From IMG/VR virus record IMGVR_UViG_3300033999_000086, positions 1-48,890 of that record: a stretch of 48,890 nucleotides of DNA, one strand, 5' to 3'. The stretch comes from a virus. The notes below the pieces were generated by a model. It had not been told where the DNA came from and did no database searches. It worked only from the letters and a program-made list of their open reading frames with translations. Position numbers and translations under genes: made by a program. Position 1 is the first letter of the stretch; each line of letters opens with the position of its first letter. Shown piece after piece: positions 5,561-12,271 of the stretch.

Positions 5561-7615
5561 TTACTTATATTTAATCCCTATTACTGCTCTTAATAACTTT
5601 CCATCTGTCCCAACGGGTCTATAATCACGATAAGGTATATACTTAGGTAATTGTGTGAAAAACGCTTTTTGTGAAAGTGCTGGTATATTATTCTTTCTAC
5701 AATACTGTATAAAATAATTATAAAGATCTTGCTTGGATATCCAATCATCGGGGGACTCTTCTAAATGCTCCTCTTCAAAAGCATAAACGGGGTTGGACTT
5801 TCGTTTATACTTTTCTCTAATTTCTTTATCTTCTGTAAAGCCACCACGTTTTAAAACTCTTTTTAAGCCATCTAAAGCTAAATTTAAAAAGTAAGAAAGT
5901 GCTGTTTTGGTAGTCAACTTTTCAATAAGATGGGGGTCTCTTTTGTCTCCGTCAAATGTCTCTTCAAAGTCAATAATTTTCCATCTTCTAAAAAATGCGT
6001 TGGACTCGTCTTTAGCGTCGGGGACTGTATTCGTAGAAAAAATTAACTTAGCTATATTCATAAAAGAAAAAGGCTCCTGAAATTTCTTTTCACCTTTTAC
6101 AACGCCGCCCCCAGTTAACATTTTGAAACCTCCAGTGGTGGCTAACGCTTTGTTAGACAAGTCATCGGCTATATTTGCAAGCTTCCCAAAAAGTGACGCC
6201 CGTGAAAACTGTTTACTTTCAAGATCTTGCAACGTTTCTGTACTGTAGTTTCCATCGCCTATAAGTGTTTTCAAAAGATTTAAGAATGTCGTTTTGCCAT
6301 TACTGCCACCACCTACCAGCATGAAAGCTTTATTATACCTGTAATCGCTATATAGACAATAACCTGCTATCTCTTCTAAGTCTTTTCTTTTTGCTTCGTT
6401 ATAGCTTGTAATTTCATCTAAAAACTTGTCAACTGTTTCATCGTATGCCTCGGGGTTGTAGTCAACAGGTATTTTATAAGTAAAATAGACATCGGGGGTA
6501 AAGTCCATTAGTGTGAAAGTTTTTATATTAAAAAGCCCGTTGTTTAACGGTATCAACGACTTATTAGTATTAATTTCTTTTCTGTCAATGTAATTTCTGT
6601 CTTTTAAATGTTCTATAACTTCGTTCTTAACATGCGTAGAAGCTTTTTCAAGTAGTATGCTTTCAACTGCTTGCCTAATATACCCATCCCCTGGGTGGTA
6701 AATGCCGTCTTTATATACGTATATTTCTCTTGTATCTCTTGGGGTTATAAAATGCTTATTTTCAAGTTCTTTTAAGCATATACTTATTAGCCTTTCTGTC
6801 TTTGACAAGTCTTTATTTTCTTCTTGACTGCTTTTGTTTTCTTTATTCTTATTTGCAAGGGGGTTCTGTTTATAAAAAAAGCCGTACGGTTCAACGGGTC
6901 TGTAAGCACTTTCAACTATGTTCTCAACTTCTCTGTCATTCATAGGGGGGTTATTCTTTTTATTCCATTCTTTGACTAAACTTAAAGCCTCTTCTTTTGA
7001 AAGTCCCTGCTTCCTGTAAAACGTTGCTAACTTAATACCGCTGTCGTTTCTACTGCCTTCACTTACACCGTTTATAATCGTGTCTATGTCAATAGCGTTA
7101 TTTACAGTGTTTTCTGAAATTAACTTATAAATAAGATCTTGTATATTAGTTAATCTTTCATGGTTGGGTATAGTGTCACCTGTGAAAGTAAAATACCTTT
7201 TAGAAGAATAAATTTCTATACCTTTGTCAAGGTCTTTCAATGTGAAATTTCCAAGTGCATAACCTAATATATGCAAGCCTTCACCACTGGGGGATACCTC
7301 AGCATAACAGGGGTAAGTATTTAAAATTTCTTGAATTGCTGACTTAAGCTCTCCGTCAATAAAACAATCATCAAAGTCAATGCCTACAATTCCATTGCCT
7401 AAAACAAAGCCCAAGCCACTTATACCTTTCGTATTCAAATATTTTTTTGCTGTTTCAAGGTCCGTCCAGTTTTGACTTTCATTAATGCTAATGGGTCCAC
7501 CTCTTACCCAGGGGGCAACGGGTAACTTTTTGCCATCGTTATCACTCCAACATATCCATCTTTTTTGACTTGCAAGCTCGGGGGGTACTTTAATATCTCT
7601 TTCAAGTTCTTTCAT
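5561..7615 (-). CDS. P4-type primase-helicase (prim-pol, PriCT, D5 helicase)
   Basis: A 684-residue replication protein. Residues about 10-170 match a prim-pol-like domain, with GIDFDDC as the metal site and SPSGEGLHI. Residues about 180-240 fit a primase C-terminal helical domain (KLATFYRKQGLSKEEALSLVKEW). Residues about 270-680 are a D5/SF3 helicase with Walker A GGGSNGKTT (about 434-442), acidic ADD, sensor FSTNTVPD and RRWKIIDF. Such proteins combine priming and unwinding in satellites, plasmids and some phages. It sits beside the iteron array. Its codons favour CCC, GCC and GGG (for example near 5750 and 7510), unlike the structural genes, which suggests separate ancestry. AAGGAG precedes the ATG. 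Confidence 0.92.
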   Translation of the reverse strand: MKELERDIKVPPELASQKRWICWSDNDGKKLPVAPWVRGGPISINESQNWTDLETAKKYLNTKGISGLGFVLGNGIVGIDFDDCFIDGELKSAIQEILNTYPCYAEVSPSGEGLHILGYALGNFTLKDLDKGIEIYSSKRYFTFTGDTIPNHERLTNIQDLIYKLISENTVNNAIDIDTIINGVSEGSRNDSGIKLATFYRKQGLSKEEALSLVKEWNKKNNPPMNDREVENIVESAYRPVEPYGFFYKQNPLANKNKENKSSQEENKDLSKTERLISICLKELENKHFITPRDTREIYVYKDGIYHPGDGYIRQAVESILLEKASTHVKNEVIEHLKDRNYIDRKEINTNKSLIPLNNGLFNIKTFTLMDFTPDVYFTYKIPVDYNPEAYDETVDKFLDEITSYNEAKRKDLEEIAGYCLYSDYRYNKAFMLVGGGSNGKTTFLNLLKTLIGDGNYSTETLQDLESKQFSRASLFGKLANIADDLSNKALATTGGFKMLTGGGVVKGEKKFQEPFSFMNIAKLIFSTNTVPDAKDESNAFFRRWKIIDFEETFDGDKRDPHLIEKLTTKTALSYFLNLALDGLKRVLKRGGFTEDKEIREKYKRKSNPVYAFEEEHLEESPDDWISKQDLYNYFIQYCRKNNIPALSQKAFFTQLPKYIPYRDYRPVGTDGKLLRAVIGIKYK

Positions 7616-7653
7616 TTATATTCACTCCTTGTATTTTTTTAATCTTTTCAAAA

Positions 7654-7692
7654 TAAAAAAAGGCTGCAACTTTTTCAAGGCAGCCCTTTTTT
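7654..7692. terminator. bidirectional terminator upstream of the primase gene
   Basis: GGCTGC (7662-7667) pairs with GCAGCC (7680-7685), with A-rich and T-rich arms on both sides, giving a U-tract in either direction. On the minus strand it would stop the 9.8-7.9 kb operon before the primase gene. On the plus strand it lies upstream of the small-RNA promoter. Confidence 0.75.
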
Positions 7693-7757
7693 AATGCGTG
7701 TTCTATTTGTTTTTTATATGCTTTTATGCTATAATTTACTTAGAAAGAAACTTGACA

Positions 7758-7802
7758 ATACATATGTATAAACTTGACAAGCTAACATAAAAGCGTTATA
7801 AT
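7758..7802 (+). promoter_or_regulatory. small-RNA promoter with upstream palindrome (B)
   Basis: On the plus strand TTGACA (7774-7779), a 17-base spacer and TATAAT (7797-7802) form a perfect promoter. Just upstream is ATACATATGTAT (7758-7769), a perfect 12-bp palindrome between two copies of ACTTGACAA. This would suit a dimeric repressor such as the ribbon-helix-helix proteins. An additional TGCTATAAT extended -10 lies near 7727-7735. Confidence 0.8.
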
Positions 7803-7808
7803 AGAAAT

Positions 7809-7896
7809 ATAAAAGACTTATAAAACAAGTGAAATGTCTTTAAACTTTTTAGATGGAGTAAAGAAGGGCTCCCAACCAAACTTTACTCCATTTTTT
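7809..7896 (+). ncRNA. predicted small RNA B
   Basis: A transcript of about 88 nt would run from the consensus promoter at 7774-7802 to a strong terminator: TGGAGTAAAG (7854-7863) paired with CTTTACTCCA (7881-7890), then TTTTTT. No open reading frame of note lies inside. The terminator loop carries GGGCTCCC, and its CUCCC is complementary to GGGAG ribosome sites such as that of the 48467-48622 gene. A near-identical RNA is predicted at 48728-48808. It converges on the 3' end of the RHH gene at 7901. Confidence 0.6.
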
Positions 7897-8040
7897 ATTT
7901 TTATTTTTCATTAAAATACATCTTCAAAGCTTTATTAACTACAGCACTTAAACTTATGTCTTTTTCTTTTGCTTCATTGAATATTTTCTCTCTCATGCTT
8001 TTAGTAATTACAATCGTTAATCGGTTATCTTGTTTTTCAA
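7854..8040. repeat. 187-bp perfect direct repeat, copy 2
   Basis: This block equals 48765-48825 plus 1-126 across the circular join, without a mismatch. It covers the small-RNA terminator and most of the RHH gene. Upstream, 30 more bases (7821-7850 against 48732-48761) are also identical, then three bases differ. Recombination between the copies would split the circle into about 7,914 and 40,911 bp. Confidence 0.92.
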
Positions 8041-8086
8041 CAAACGGTCCTAACTTATAGCCATCGGGCACATGTATCGTTCTCAC
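7901..8086 (-). CDS. ribbon-helix-helix DNA-binding protein, copy 2
   Basis: A 61-residue Arc/CopG-type protein. I choose GTG 8086 as the start because GGGAGG sits eight bases upstream and the position matches the start of the copy at 1-172; the earlier in-frame GTG at 8095 overlaps the ribosome site. The N-terminus (IHVPDGYKLGPFVEK) differs from copy 1, and everything from KQDNRLTIVI onward is identical. Expected role: a dimeric repressor binding a short palindrome, perhaps ATACATATGTAT at 7758. It is the last gene of the 9.8-7.9 kb cluster before the terminator at 7654. Confidence 0.8.
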   Translation of the reverse strand: MRTIHVPDGYKLGPFVEKQDNRLTIVITKSMREKIFNEAKEKDISLSAVVNKALKMYFNEK

Positions 8087-8123
8087 TTTTGCCACCTCCC
8101 CTCTTTATATATTTTTTGTAAAT

Positions 8124-8558
8124 TTACTCCATTATCAAATACATTCCATATTCTCCAACGGAGAAATATACTTCTACAAGATAATTGTCAAGCCATACAA
8201 AATAAGGCTCGGCTGATCTTTTAAAAGTGGAAAAATATCTCATGTTCTCAAGCAAGCAATCAAGTAGATCGTCTTTGAACTGTCTTGAATATGGAAGTTT
8301 TTCAGTGTCTAAAAATTCGATGTAATCTTCTTTCGTTGTATCAAAGCTAAAAGTGAAACATATAGAGTCGGAGTCTTTCAAAATGCCAAGTTTTATATTT
8401 TGATTTTCTGTCAAGATTATCCAAATCGACTCTTCCAACTCTATATACTCAATATCGTTACTCTCCCAATAGTTCACCAACTCCATCTGCATTTCTTGAG
8501 AAGCAAAAATACTTGAAACTGCCAAAATTATCGTAAAAACAACTAAAAACTTTTTCAT
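8124..8558 (-). CDS. secreted hypothetical protein
   Basis: A 144-residue protein with a clear Sec signal peptide (MKKFLVVFTIILAVSSIFA, cleavage likely after ASIFA-like residues near 19-20). The mature part is acidic and rich in aromatic residues, with no cysteines suggesting a lipobox. I do not recognise a family. AAAGGAGGAG precedes the ATG, which overlaps the stop of the 8555-8722 gene. Secreted accessory proteins of temperate phages sometimes alter the host surface or block superinfection; nothing here proves that. Confidence 0.65.
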   Translation of the reverse strand: MKKFLVVFTIILAVSSIFASQEMQMELVNYWESNDIEYIELEESIWIILTENQNIKLGILKDSDSICFTFSFDTTKEDYIEFLDTEKLPYSRQFKDDLLDCLLENMRYFSTFKRSAEPYFVWLDNYLVEVYFSVGEYGMYLIME

Positions 8559-8722
8559 TTTAAATCTCCTCCTTTTGTATTTTTATATTTTATGAAATTT
8601 CTAAAGTTTTTCTGATTTTCATACTTTGTTTCTGCTTCCATCCAAGATTTATAGTTTCTACTTCCATAAAAAGCAATAGGCATATATGCTGCAAATCTTT
8701 TTACTGCTTTATTTTTGCTCAT
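8555..8722 (-). CDS. small basic hypothetical protein
   Basis: A 55-residue protein starting MSKNKAVKRFAAYMPIAFY and ending KNTKGGDLK. The ATG at 8722 has GAGAGGTG about ten bases upstream and overlaps the end of the 8709-8900 gene by 14 nt. Its TGA overlaps the next ATG as ATGA. It is strongly basic, with no recognised domain. Tight overlaps on both sides argue that it is a real, translationally coupled gene. Confidence 0.6.
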   Translation of the reverse strand: MSKNKAVKRFAAYMPIAFYGSRNYKSWMEAETKYENQKNFRNFIKYKNTKGGDLK

Positions 8723-8900
8723 ATTTATTTTTCACCTCTCTTTTTTCTTTTTGACAATTCCAGTAATCGCCTACAAGAATGAATACAATTCCAGCCCAAA
8801 GCATGTTAACGCCGATGACAACACAAATGATGTTTTCAAAAATTGCCAGTATAAAGCCTGCGATTAATAACACGATGCCTAAAACAACTATTTTACTCAC
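8709..8900 (-). CDS. small membrane protein, two transmembrane helices
   Basis: A 63-residue protein with two hydrophobic segments: IVVLGIVLLIAGFILAIF, then IICVVIGVNMLWAGIVFILVG. A charged C-terminal tail (KEKREVKNKYEQK) would lie in the cytoplasm. It overlaps both neighbours by a few bases in the accessory cluster. It could be a small holin-like or exclusion protein, but no family is recognisable, and the phage's lysis genes are elsewhere (15.1-16.4 kb). Confidence 0.6.
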   Translation of the reverse strand: MSKIVVLGIVLLIAGFILAIFENIICVVIGVNMLWAGIVFILVGDYWNCQKEKREVKNKYEQK

Positions 8901-9228
8901 CTTCTTTCTTTAATGATAATTGATAATCTGGAAAGAAGCGTTCCAATAATTTATAATTTTTGTTTAACATTAAAGTTCTTATCACTGATTCTTTGGGCAC
9001 TTCTTCTATTGAAAAAGACGGATATATTTGGTGATTATTATCATTCAATACATCGTTGCTGTAAACCCAGTAATATCTTTTTTCCTTCTCATCAACATAT
9101 AAACATTCGTCTTTTCTTTGCTTGCCTTTCTCGTAAGCAGAGCTCCAAATAAGTGTTAATTTTTTAGTGTTTAACTGTATAGGTAATGTCCTTTCAAGTT
9201 TAAATCTTGTACTAATATTATTAATCAT
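8893..9228 (-). CDS. hypothetical protein
   Basis: A 111-residue protein with AAAGGAGGTGAG seven bases before the ATG. A beta-rich first half (KLTLIWSSAYEKG, CLYVDEKEKRYYWVYS) is followed by a C-terminal helical part (NKNYKLLERFFPDY). It overlaps the membrane-protein gene by 8 nt. No family is recognised. Its ribosome site is the best antisense match (about 12 nt) to the pyrimidine-rich stretch of predicted small RNA C. Confidence 0.6.
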   Translation of the reverse strand: MINNISTRFKLERTLPIQLNTKKLTLIWSSAYEKGKQRKDECLYVDEKEKRYYWVYSNDVLNDNNHQIYPSFSIEEVPKESVIRTLMLNKNYKLLERFFPDYQLSLKKEGE

Positions 9229-9243
9229 TTTATCTCACCTCCT

Positions 9244-9666
9244 TTAAGAAAATACCTTTTCTAAAATACCATCAAAATCATCATAGCTTTCTAAAACAAC
9301 CTTGATATTTTCGGGTTCGCAGTTCTCAAATCTTATCTCGCCATACTCAAGAAAAGCAACGCAATCTTTTAAATAAAACTCACATTTATTAGCTTGAATA
9401 TATAATTGAATTTTTGCTGATACTAAATCGAATTTATCTTTTCTTCCAAAAGAAATATTTAAAAAATCATGTCCCTCATCTCTATACGCATAAGAATAAA
9501 AGTCTGTTTCTAAGTGCCAGTCGTTTGGTAAGATTATTTTTTCTAAAAACTTTCCAAATTCATCAATTAGTATGTTATGAAATTCTTTAACATATCCGTT
9601 TTTAATTTGCTCTAATAGCGGATCTAATTTTCCTTGCCTTCTCAAATGATTTAAAGCTGTTTCCAT
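9244..9666 (-). CDS. hypothetical protein, distant member of a beta-meander family
   Basis: A 140-residue protein starting METALNHLRRQ. ATG 9666 is chosen because AAGGAG lies eight bases upstream, within the end of the preceding gene. The central part (FLEKIILPNDWHLET ... AKIQLYIQANKCEFYL) has the same spacing of hydrophobic strands, W and C as the tandem paralogues at 41172-41615 and 41612-42037, and ends in the same kind of helix (YDDFDGILEKVF). The relation is distant and judged by eye. Function unknown. Confidence 0.6.
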   Translation of the reverse strand: METALNHLRRQGKLDPLLEQIKNGYVKEFHNILIDEFGKFLEKIILPNDWHLETDFYSYAYRDEGHDFLNISFGRKDKFDLVSAKIQLYIQANKCEFYLKDCVAFLEYGEIRFENCEPENIKVVLESYDDFDGILEKVFS

Positions 9667-9673
9667 GTTATAC

Positions 9674-9835
9674 TCACTCCTTTTCTTTTTCTTCAGCATG
9701 GCTCATAAACCAGTCGTCAAGTGCTTCATGCAAAATTTCAGTCATAGTTACTTCACGTTTTGCTGCTTCAACTTTTAGTCGCCTATGCCATCGTTTTCCT
9801 ATGATTATAGTGGTGTACCAACGTTCTTTGCTCAT
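9674..9835 (-). CDS. ribbon-helix-helix-like small protein
   Basis: A 53-residue protein read from ATG 9835, with GAGGAGG about ten bases upstream. It has a strand (RWYTTIIIGKRWHRR), a helix (LKVEAAKRE) and a second helix (TMTEILHEALDDWFMSH), as in MetJ/Arc proteins. It is the first gene of the 9.8-7.9 kb operon, directly behind a divergent promoter region, the usual place for an autoregulator. It is more diverged from the 61-residue pair than from the 48467-48622 protein, with which it shares T-L/M-x-x-(L/I)-x-x-E-x-(I/L)-D-(E/D)-W. Confidence 0.75.
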   Translation of the reverse strand: MSKERWYTTIIIGKRWHRRLKVEAAKREVTMTEILHEALDDWFMSHAEEKEKE

Positions 9836-9869
9836 ACTTTTATGCCTCCTCATAAATTTTTATATATCT

Positions 9870-9950
9870 ATTATAACATATAATTTCATTATTATAGCAA
9901 GCTTTCCATTAAAAATTAGCTTGACTTTTTCGATAATAAAGTGCTATAAT
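9870..9950. promoter_or_regulatory. divergent promoter region C
   Basis: Plus strand: TTGACT (9921-9926), 18 bases, then TATAAT (9945-9950) with extended TGC. Minus strand: extended TGCTATAAT (-10 at 9896-9891) and a further TATAAT at 9875-9870. CAAGCT and AGCTTG near 9897-9923 form an inverted repeat between them and could be an operator. The plus promoter is closely related to that at 48693-48721, including TATAATATAAATG after the -35. Confidence 0.7.
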
Positions 9951-9956
9951 ATAAAT

Positions 9957-10040
9957 GCAGGTATGGACTCCTCATCCACTCCTCACCTCCTTTTTAGATA
10001 GATTTGATAAATAGAACAGGCCCAAAGCGGGCCTGTTTCT
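9957..10040 (+). ncRNA. predicted small RNA C, pyrimidine-rich
   Basis: A transcript of about 80 nt would run from the plus promoter at 9921-9950 to the hairpin at 10016-10036. It contains two ACTCCTC units followed by CACCTCCTTTTT, which together are complementary to ribosome-binding sites. CUCCUCAU matches AUGAGGAG in the leader of the adjacent 9674-9835 gene. On the minus strand the same bases could serve as a ribosome site for a 19-codon peptide (MRSPYLHLYYSTLL...), which is the alternative explanation. Confidence 0.4.
10016..10036. terminator. bidirectional terminator after recT
   Basis: ACAGGCCC pairs perfectly with GGGCCTGT around a five-base loop. The tails are TTCTATTT on the minus strand and TTCTACATT on the plus strand. 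It lies just after the RecT/Bet stop and probably ends that operon and, from the other side, small RNA C. Confidence 0.75.
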
Positions 10041-10043
10041 ACA

Positions 10044-10991
10044 TTAGTCATCAAATATTTCGTTAATCTCTTTTAATCTTTCTTCTATTGTATCGACATC
10101 ATCAGGCTTTCCCAATTCCTGAGATTCTTCAGGTTGTGCAGGTTCTTCTTCTATGAAATCAGCATCCGTGTACATACTTTCTTTAATTTTCTTTGCCTCC
10201 AAGCGGTCAACAGCGTTAATAGCTTGCTTTAACTGAGGCTCAGAAAATTGCTCTATGGACTTTCCGATTTTCTTTTCTAATGTTTTACGTATATTCTTCA
10301 AACCAAATCTTTCTTCAACTTCTTCTATTCGTTTTAATAAAGCCAGTAAAGTCATATTGTTTTTTGGAAGTTCTTTCTTTACAGACTGTTTTGTAGATTC
10401 TTCTGTCTTTTCTTCATATTCAACTTCAGTAGATACATAGTTTGTATCCATTTCGTCTTCCGTATATAATCCACCTGTATCAAAAGCTCTCCTTAAAGCT
10501 CCTGCTTCAGCAACTTTCTTAATCATTGTTATTCTTTTTTCGTCCCAAATATTTTTATATCCGGGAGGCATTTTTCTGTAATATTCTTTAAGTGAGACTG
10601 CATGCATTAGTGGCTTATTCCAATCTGTTCTATAAACATAACACACAGCACCTACAATCTCGTCTTGATTGCCAATCAAAGCTGTTTTCCCATCTTTTGT
10701 AATTACATACGTTTCCATTCCTCCAAACTTTCCACTTTCATGAGCTAAGTGTAACATTCCTGCATGGCTCACCATTATTGTAGCTGGCTCATTTGGACGC
10801 TTTTTATTCTTGATTAAAAAAATCTGGCGTTTAAACGGATCTAAATTATAACGTTTTGAAAGTTCCAAAAACAATCTAAACTCTTCTTGTGTAGCGTCTG
10901 GTGCAAACATTTTTTTTATAAATTCTGTATCTTCTTTCTTTTCTATTTCACTGTTTTTCTTAGTCTCCATCTCATTCTTTCCTGCCATCAT
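10044..10991 (-). CDS. RecT/Bet single-strand annealing recombinase
   Basis: A 315-residue protein of the Bet/RecT type. The conserved core covers residues about 30-200: TQEEFRLFLELSKRYNLDPF, then QIFLIKNK, TIMVSHAGMLHLA and GGMETYVI, ending in AEAGALRRAF. The C-terminal third is acidic and coiled. It anneals complementary single strands in phage recombination and replication, normally with an exonuclease and SSB. No exonuclease is recognisable nearby. The ATG overlaps the preceding gene (ATGA). It could mediate recombination at the 187-bp repeats. Confidence 0.88.
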   Translation of the reverse strand: MMAGKNEMETKKNSEIEKKEDTEFIKKMFAPDATQEEFRLFLELSKRYNLDPFKRQIFLIKNKKRPNEPATIMVSHAGMLHLAHESGKFGGMETYVITKDGKTALIGNQDEIVGAVCYVYRTDWNKPLMHAVSLKEYYRKMPPGYKNIWDEKRITMIKKVAEAGALRRAFDTGGLYTEDEMDTNYVSTEVEYEEKTEESTKQSVKKELPKNNMTLLALLKRIEEVEERFGLKNIRKTLEKKIGKSIEQFSEPQLKQAINAVDRLEAKKIKESMYTDADFIEEEPAQPEESQELGKPDDVDTIEERLKEINEIFDD

Positions 10992-11416
10992 TCCTCGACC
11001 TCCTCTTCATTTTTCACAACCTCCAACGCCGGTTTTTCTTCAATCTCAATATCTTTTTTGATTTCATCAAAATCTTTCATCCATTCAGGAAGTTTTTCAG
11101 GTTCCGACACGACTGTTCTCTCAAGCTTTGAAATTTCAGAAATCTTCGGTTTGAATGTCATCGAGAATATTCTTCTTGAAAGATCCGGATTCCTATCAAA
11201 CCAGATTTTAGCTTGCTTCTGTGAAATTTTTGCATTCGTACGCCATACTATTTTCACGTCATCTCCAATCCAAAGCGGCTTTCCATCGATCGGCTTTTCT
11301 ACGCTTTCAAAAAGCATCTCCTCAAGTTTCTGCCTTTTTTCCTTCAGTTCTTTTTCTACATCTTTTATTTTTCTTATAGCGTCTACAAGTTCCTCCGGTG
11401 TTTTCTTCTTTTCCAT
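10988..11416 (-). CDS. RecT-associated hypothetical protein
   Basis: A 142-residue protein starting MEKKKTPEELV. ATG 11416 is preferred over GTG 11425 because AAGGAG is ten bases away. Residues 10-45 form a coiled coil (IRKIKDVEKELKEKRQKLEEML). The middle (DDVKIVWRTNAKISQKQAKIW) suggests beta strands, and the C-terminus is acidic. It sits directly upstream of and overlaps the recombinase gene, a usual position for recombination accessory proteins of the Gam, host-nuclease-inhibitor or DUF1351 kind. I cannot assign it more closely. Confidence 0.6.
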   Translation of the reverse strand: MEKKKTPEELVDAIRKIKDVEKELKEKRQKLEEMLFESVEKPIDGKPLWIGDDVKIVWRTNAKISQKQAKIWFDRNPDLSRRIFSMTFKPKISEISKLERTVVSEPEKLPEWMKDFDEIKKDIEIEEKPALEVVKNEEEVEE

Positions 11417-11421
11417 TTTCC

Positions 11422-11658
11422 TCACTCTCCTTTTTTAGTTTTTTCAGGTATGGAATCGTATCTCTTCCCTCGATTTGTACTTGTTACAATATGAGTTTCC
11501 AAAAACTTTTTTATTTCAGTTTCAGGGATAAATAGCCTTCCTGAGCTTGATTTGATAGTCTTTATATTTCCACGCATGATATTGCTATATAATCCACGAT
11601 AAGTTAGTCCCAAAATTTCCATTGTTTCTTTCATAGTATAAAACTTTGTATTGCTCAT
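11422..11658 (-). CDS. excisionase-like HTH DNA-binding protein
   Basis: A 78-residue protein with CGGAGGTG eight bases before the ATG. Residues 5-55 fit the HTH_17/MerR-like fold: TMKETMEILGLTYRGLYSNI is the helix pair, IKTIKSSSGRLFIPETEIKKFL the wing and last helix. It is the first gene of the recombination operon. It may be a regulator or an excisionase-like factor. No integrase is adjacent, and the only integrase is at 1083-2018. Confidence 0.65.
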   Translation of the reverse strand: MSNTKFYTMKETMEILGLTYRGLYSNIMRGNIKTIKSSSGRLFIPETEIKKFLETHIVTSTNRGKRYDSIPEKTKKGE

Positions 11659-11691
11659 TTTTTCACCTCCGAATTTGTTTTTTATTAGAAA

Positions 11692-11716
11692 GAGGCTATC
11701 CTTCTCGGATAACCTC
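11692..11716 (-). terminator. probable terminator between 11740-12204 and the recT operon
   Basis: GAGGTTATCC and GGATAGCCTC form a ten-base stem with one G-U pair around a five-base loop. A weak T-rich tail (TTTCTAATAAAAAAC) follows on the minus strand, so it may be partly permissive. Confidence 0.6.
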
Positions 11717-11739
11717 TAACCTGTTATTGGTTGAGATTT

Positions 11740-12204
11740 TTAAATCAGATTTAGATTTTTGAGTGCCGCTTTAAAATCCTTGAATGAAACATAAAAATTG
11801 TAATAGTCATCATTTTTAATTTCATACATCTTTTTTGTCTCATTATCATAAGCATAGTTTGTTTTGTCAATTCTTATTAAAACAAAGCGATCTTTATAAG
11901 CGTTTATGAAATTTAATTCTTCTGCTGTAAATCCACGATTTAGTACATCTTTGTGTGCGTAGTAGTAAGTGTCGGAATGTTCTAAAGCAGCGCCCCATCT
12001 AATTTCTTCACTCCATACCTTGTCTTTGACTATTAATTCGAATTCTCCTACATCAATGTCATCAGTCTTTCTTGAAAAATGTCTGTATGTTTGTATGAAA
12101 TTTTCTGCATACGGATGTCTAACAAATAGATCACGCCCGTGCCTTGTGCTGTCTTCAACTTTGAATGCCTTCTCGTTTTCATTGTAGATTATAATTGGTT
12201 TCAT
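11740..12204 (-). CDS. hypothetical protein
   Basis: A 154-residue protein rich in charged and aromatic residues. It begins MKPIIIYNENEKAFKV and ends YVSFKDFKAALKNLNLI, with a mixed alpha/beta pattern and no recognised motif. AAGGAGGTG lies about eight bases upstream. It is the only gene between its own perfect promoter (12230-12258) and a terminator (11692-11716), so it is probably expressed separately and strongly. That would suit an early effector such as an anti-host or anti-defence protein, which is inference. Confidence 0.6.
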   Translation of the reverse strand: MKPIIIYNENEKAFKVEDSTRHGRDLFVRHPYAENFIQTYRHFSRKTDDIDVGEFELIVKDKVWSEEIRWGAALEHSDTYYYAHKDVLNRGFTAEELNFINAYKDRFVLIRIDKTNYAYDNETKKMYEIKNDDYYNFYVSFKDFKAALKNLNLI

Positions 12205-12229
12205 CTGTTTTCACCTCCTTCCTAATAGT

Positions 12230-12258
12230 ATTATATCATATTTATTTTTATTTGTCAA
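12230..12258 (-). promoter_or_regulatory. early promoter for 11740-12204
   Basis: Minus-strand TTGACA (12258-12253), 17 bases, then TATAAT (12235-12230). It lies in the context AACTATTGACAAA and A-rich spacer shared with the promoter at 14332-14360. Confidence 0.85.
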
Positions 12259-12271
12259 TAGTTTTTTGCTT

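Noticed and set aside
10887-11438. 183-codon open frame on the plus strand
   Set aside because: It lies opposite the recT and partner genes, has a low-complexity S/F-rich translation and no ribosome site. It is a shadow of the minus-strand genes, like the other long plus-strand frames.
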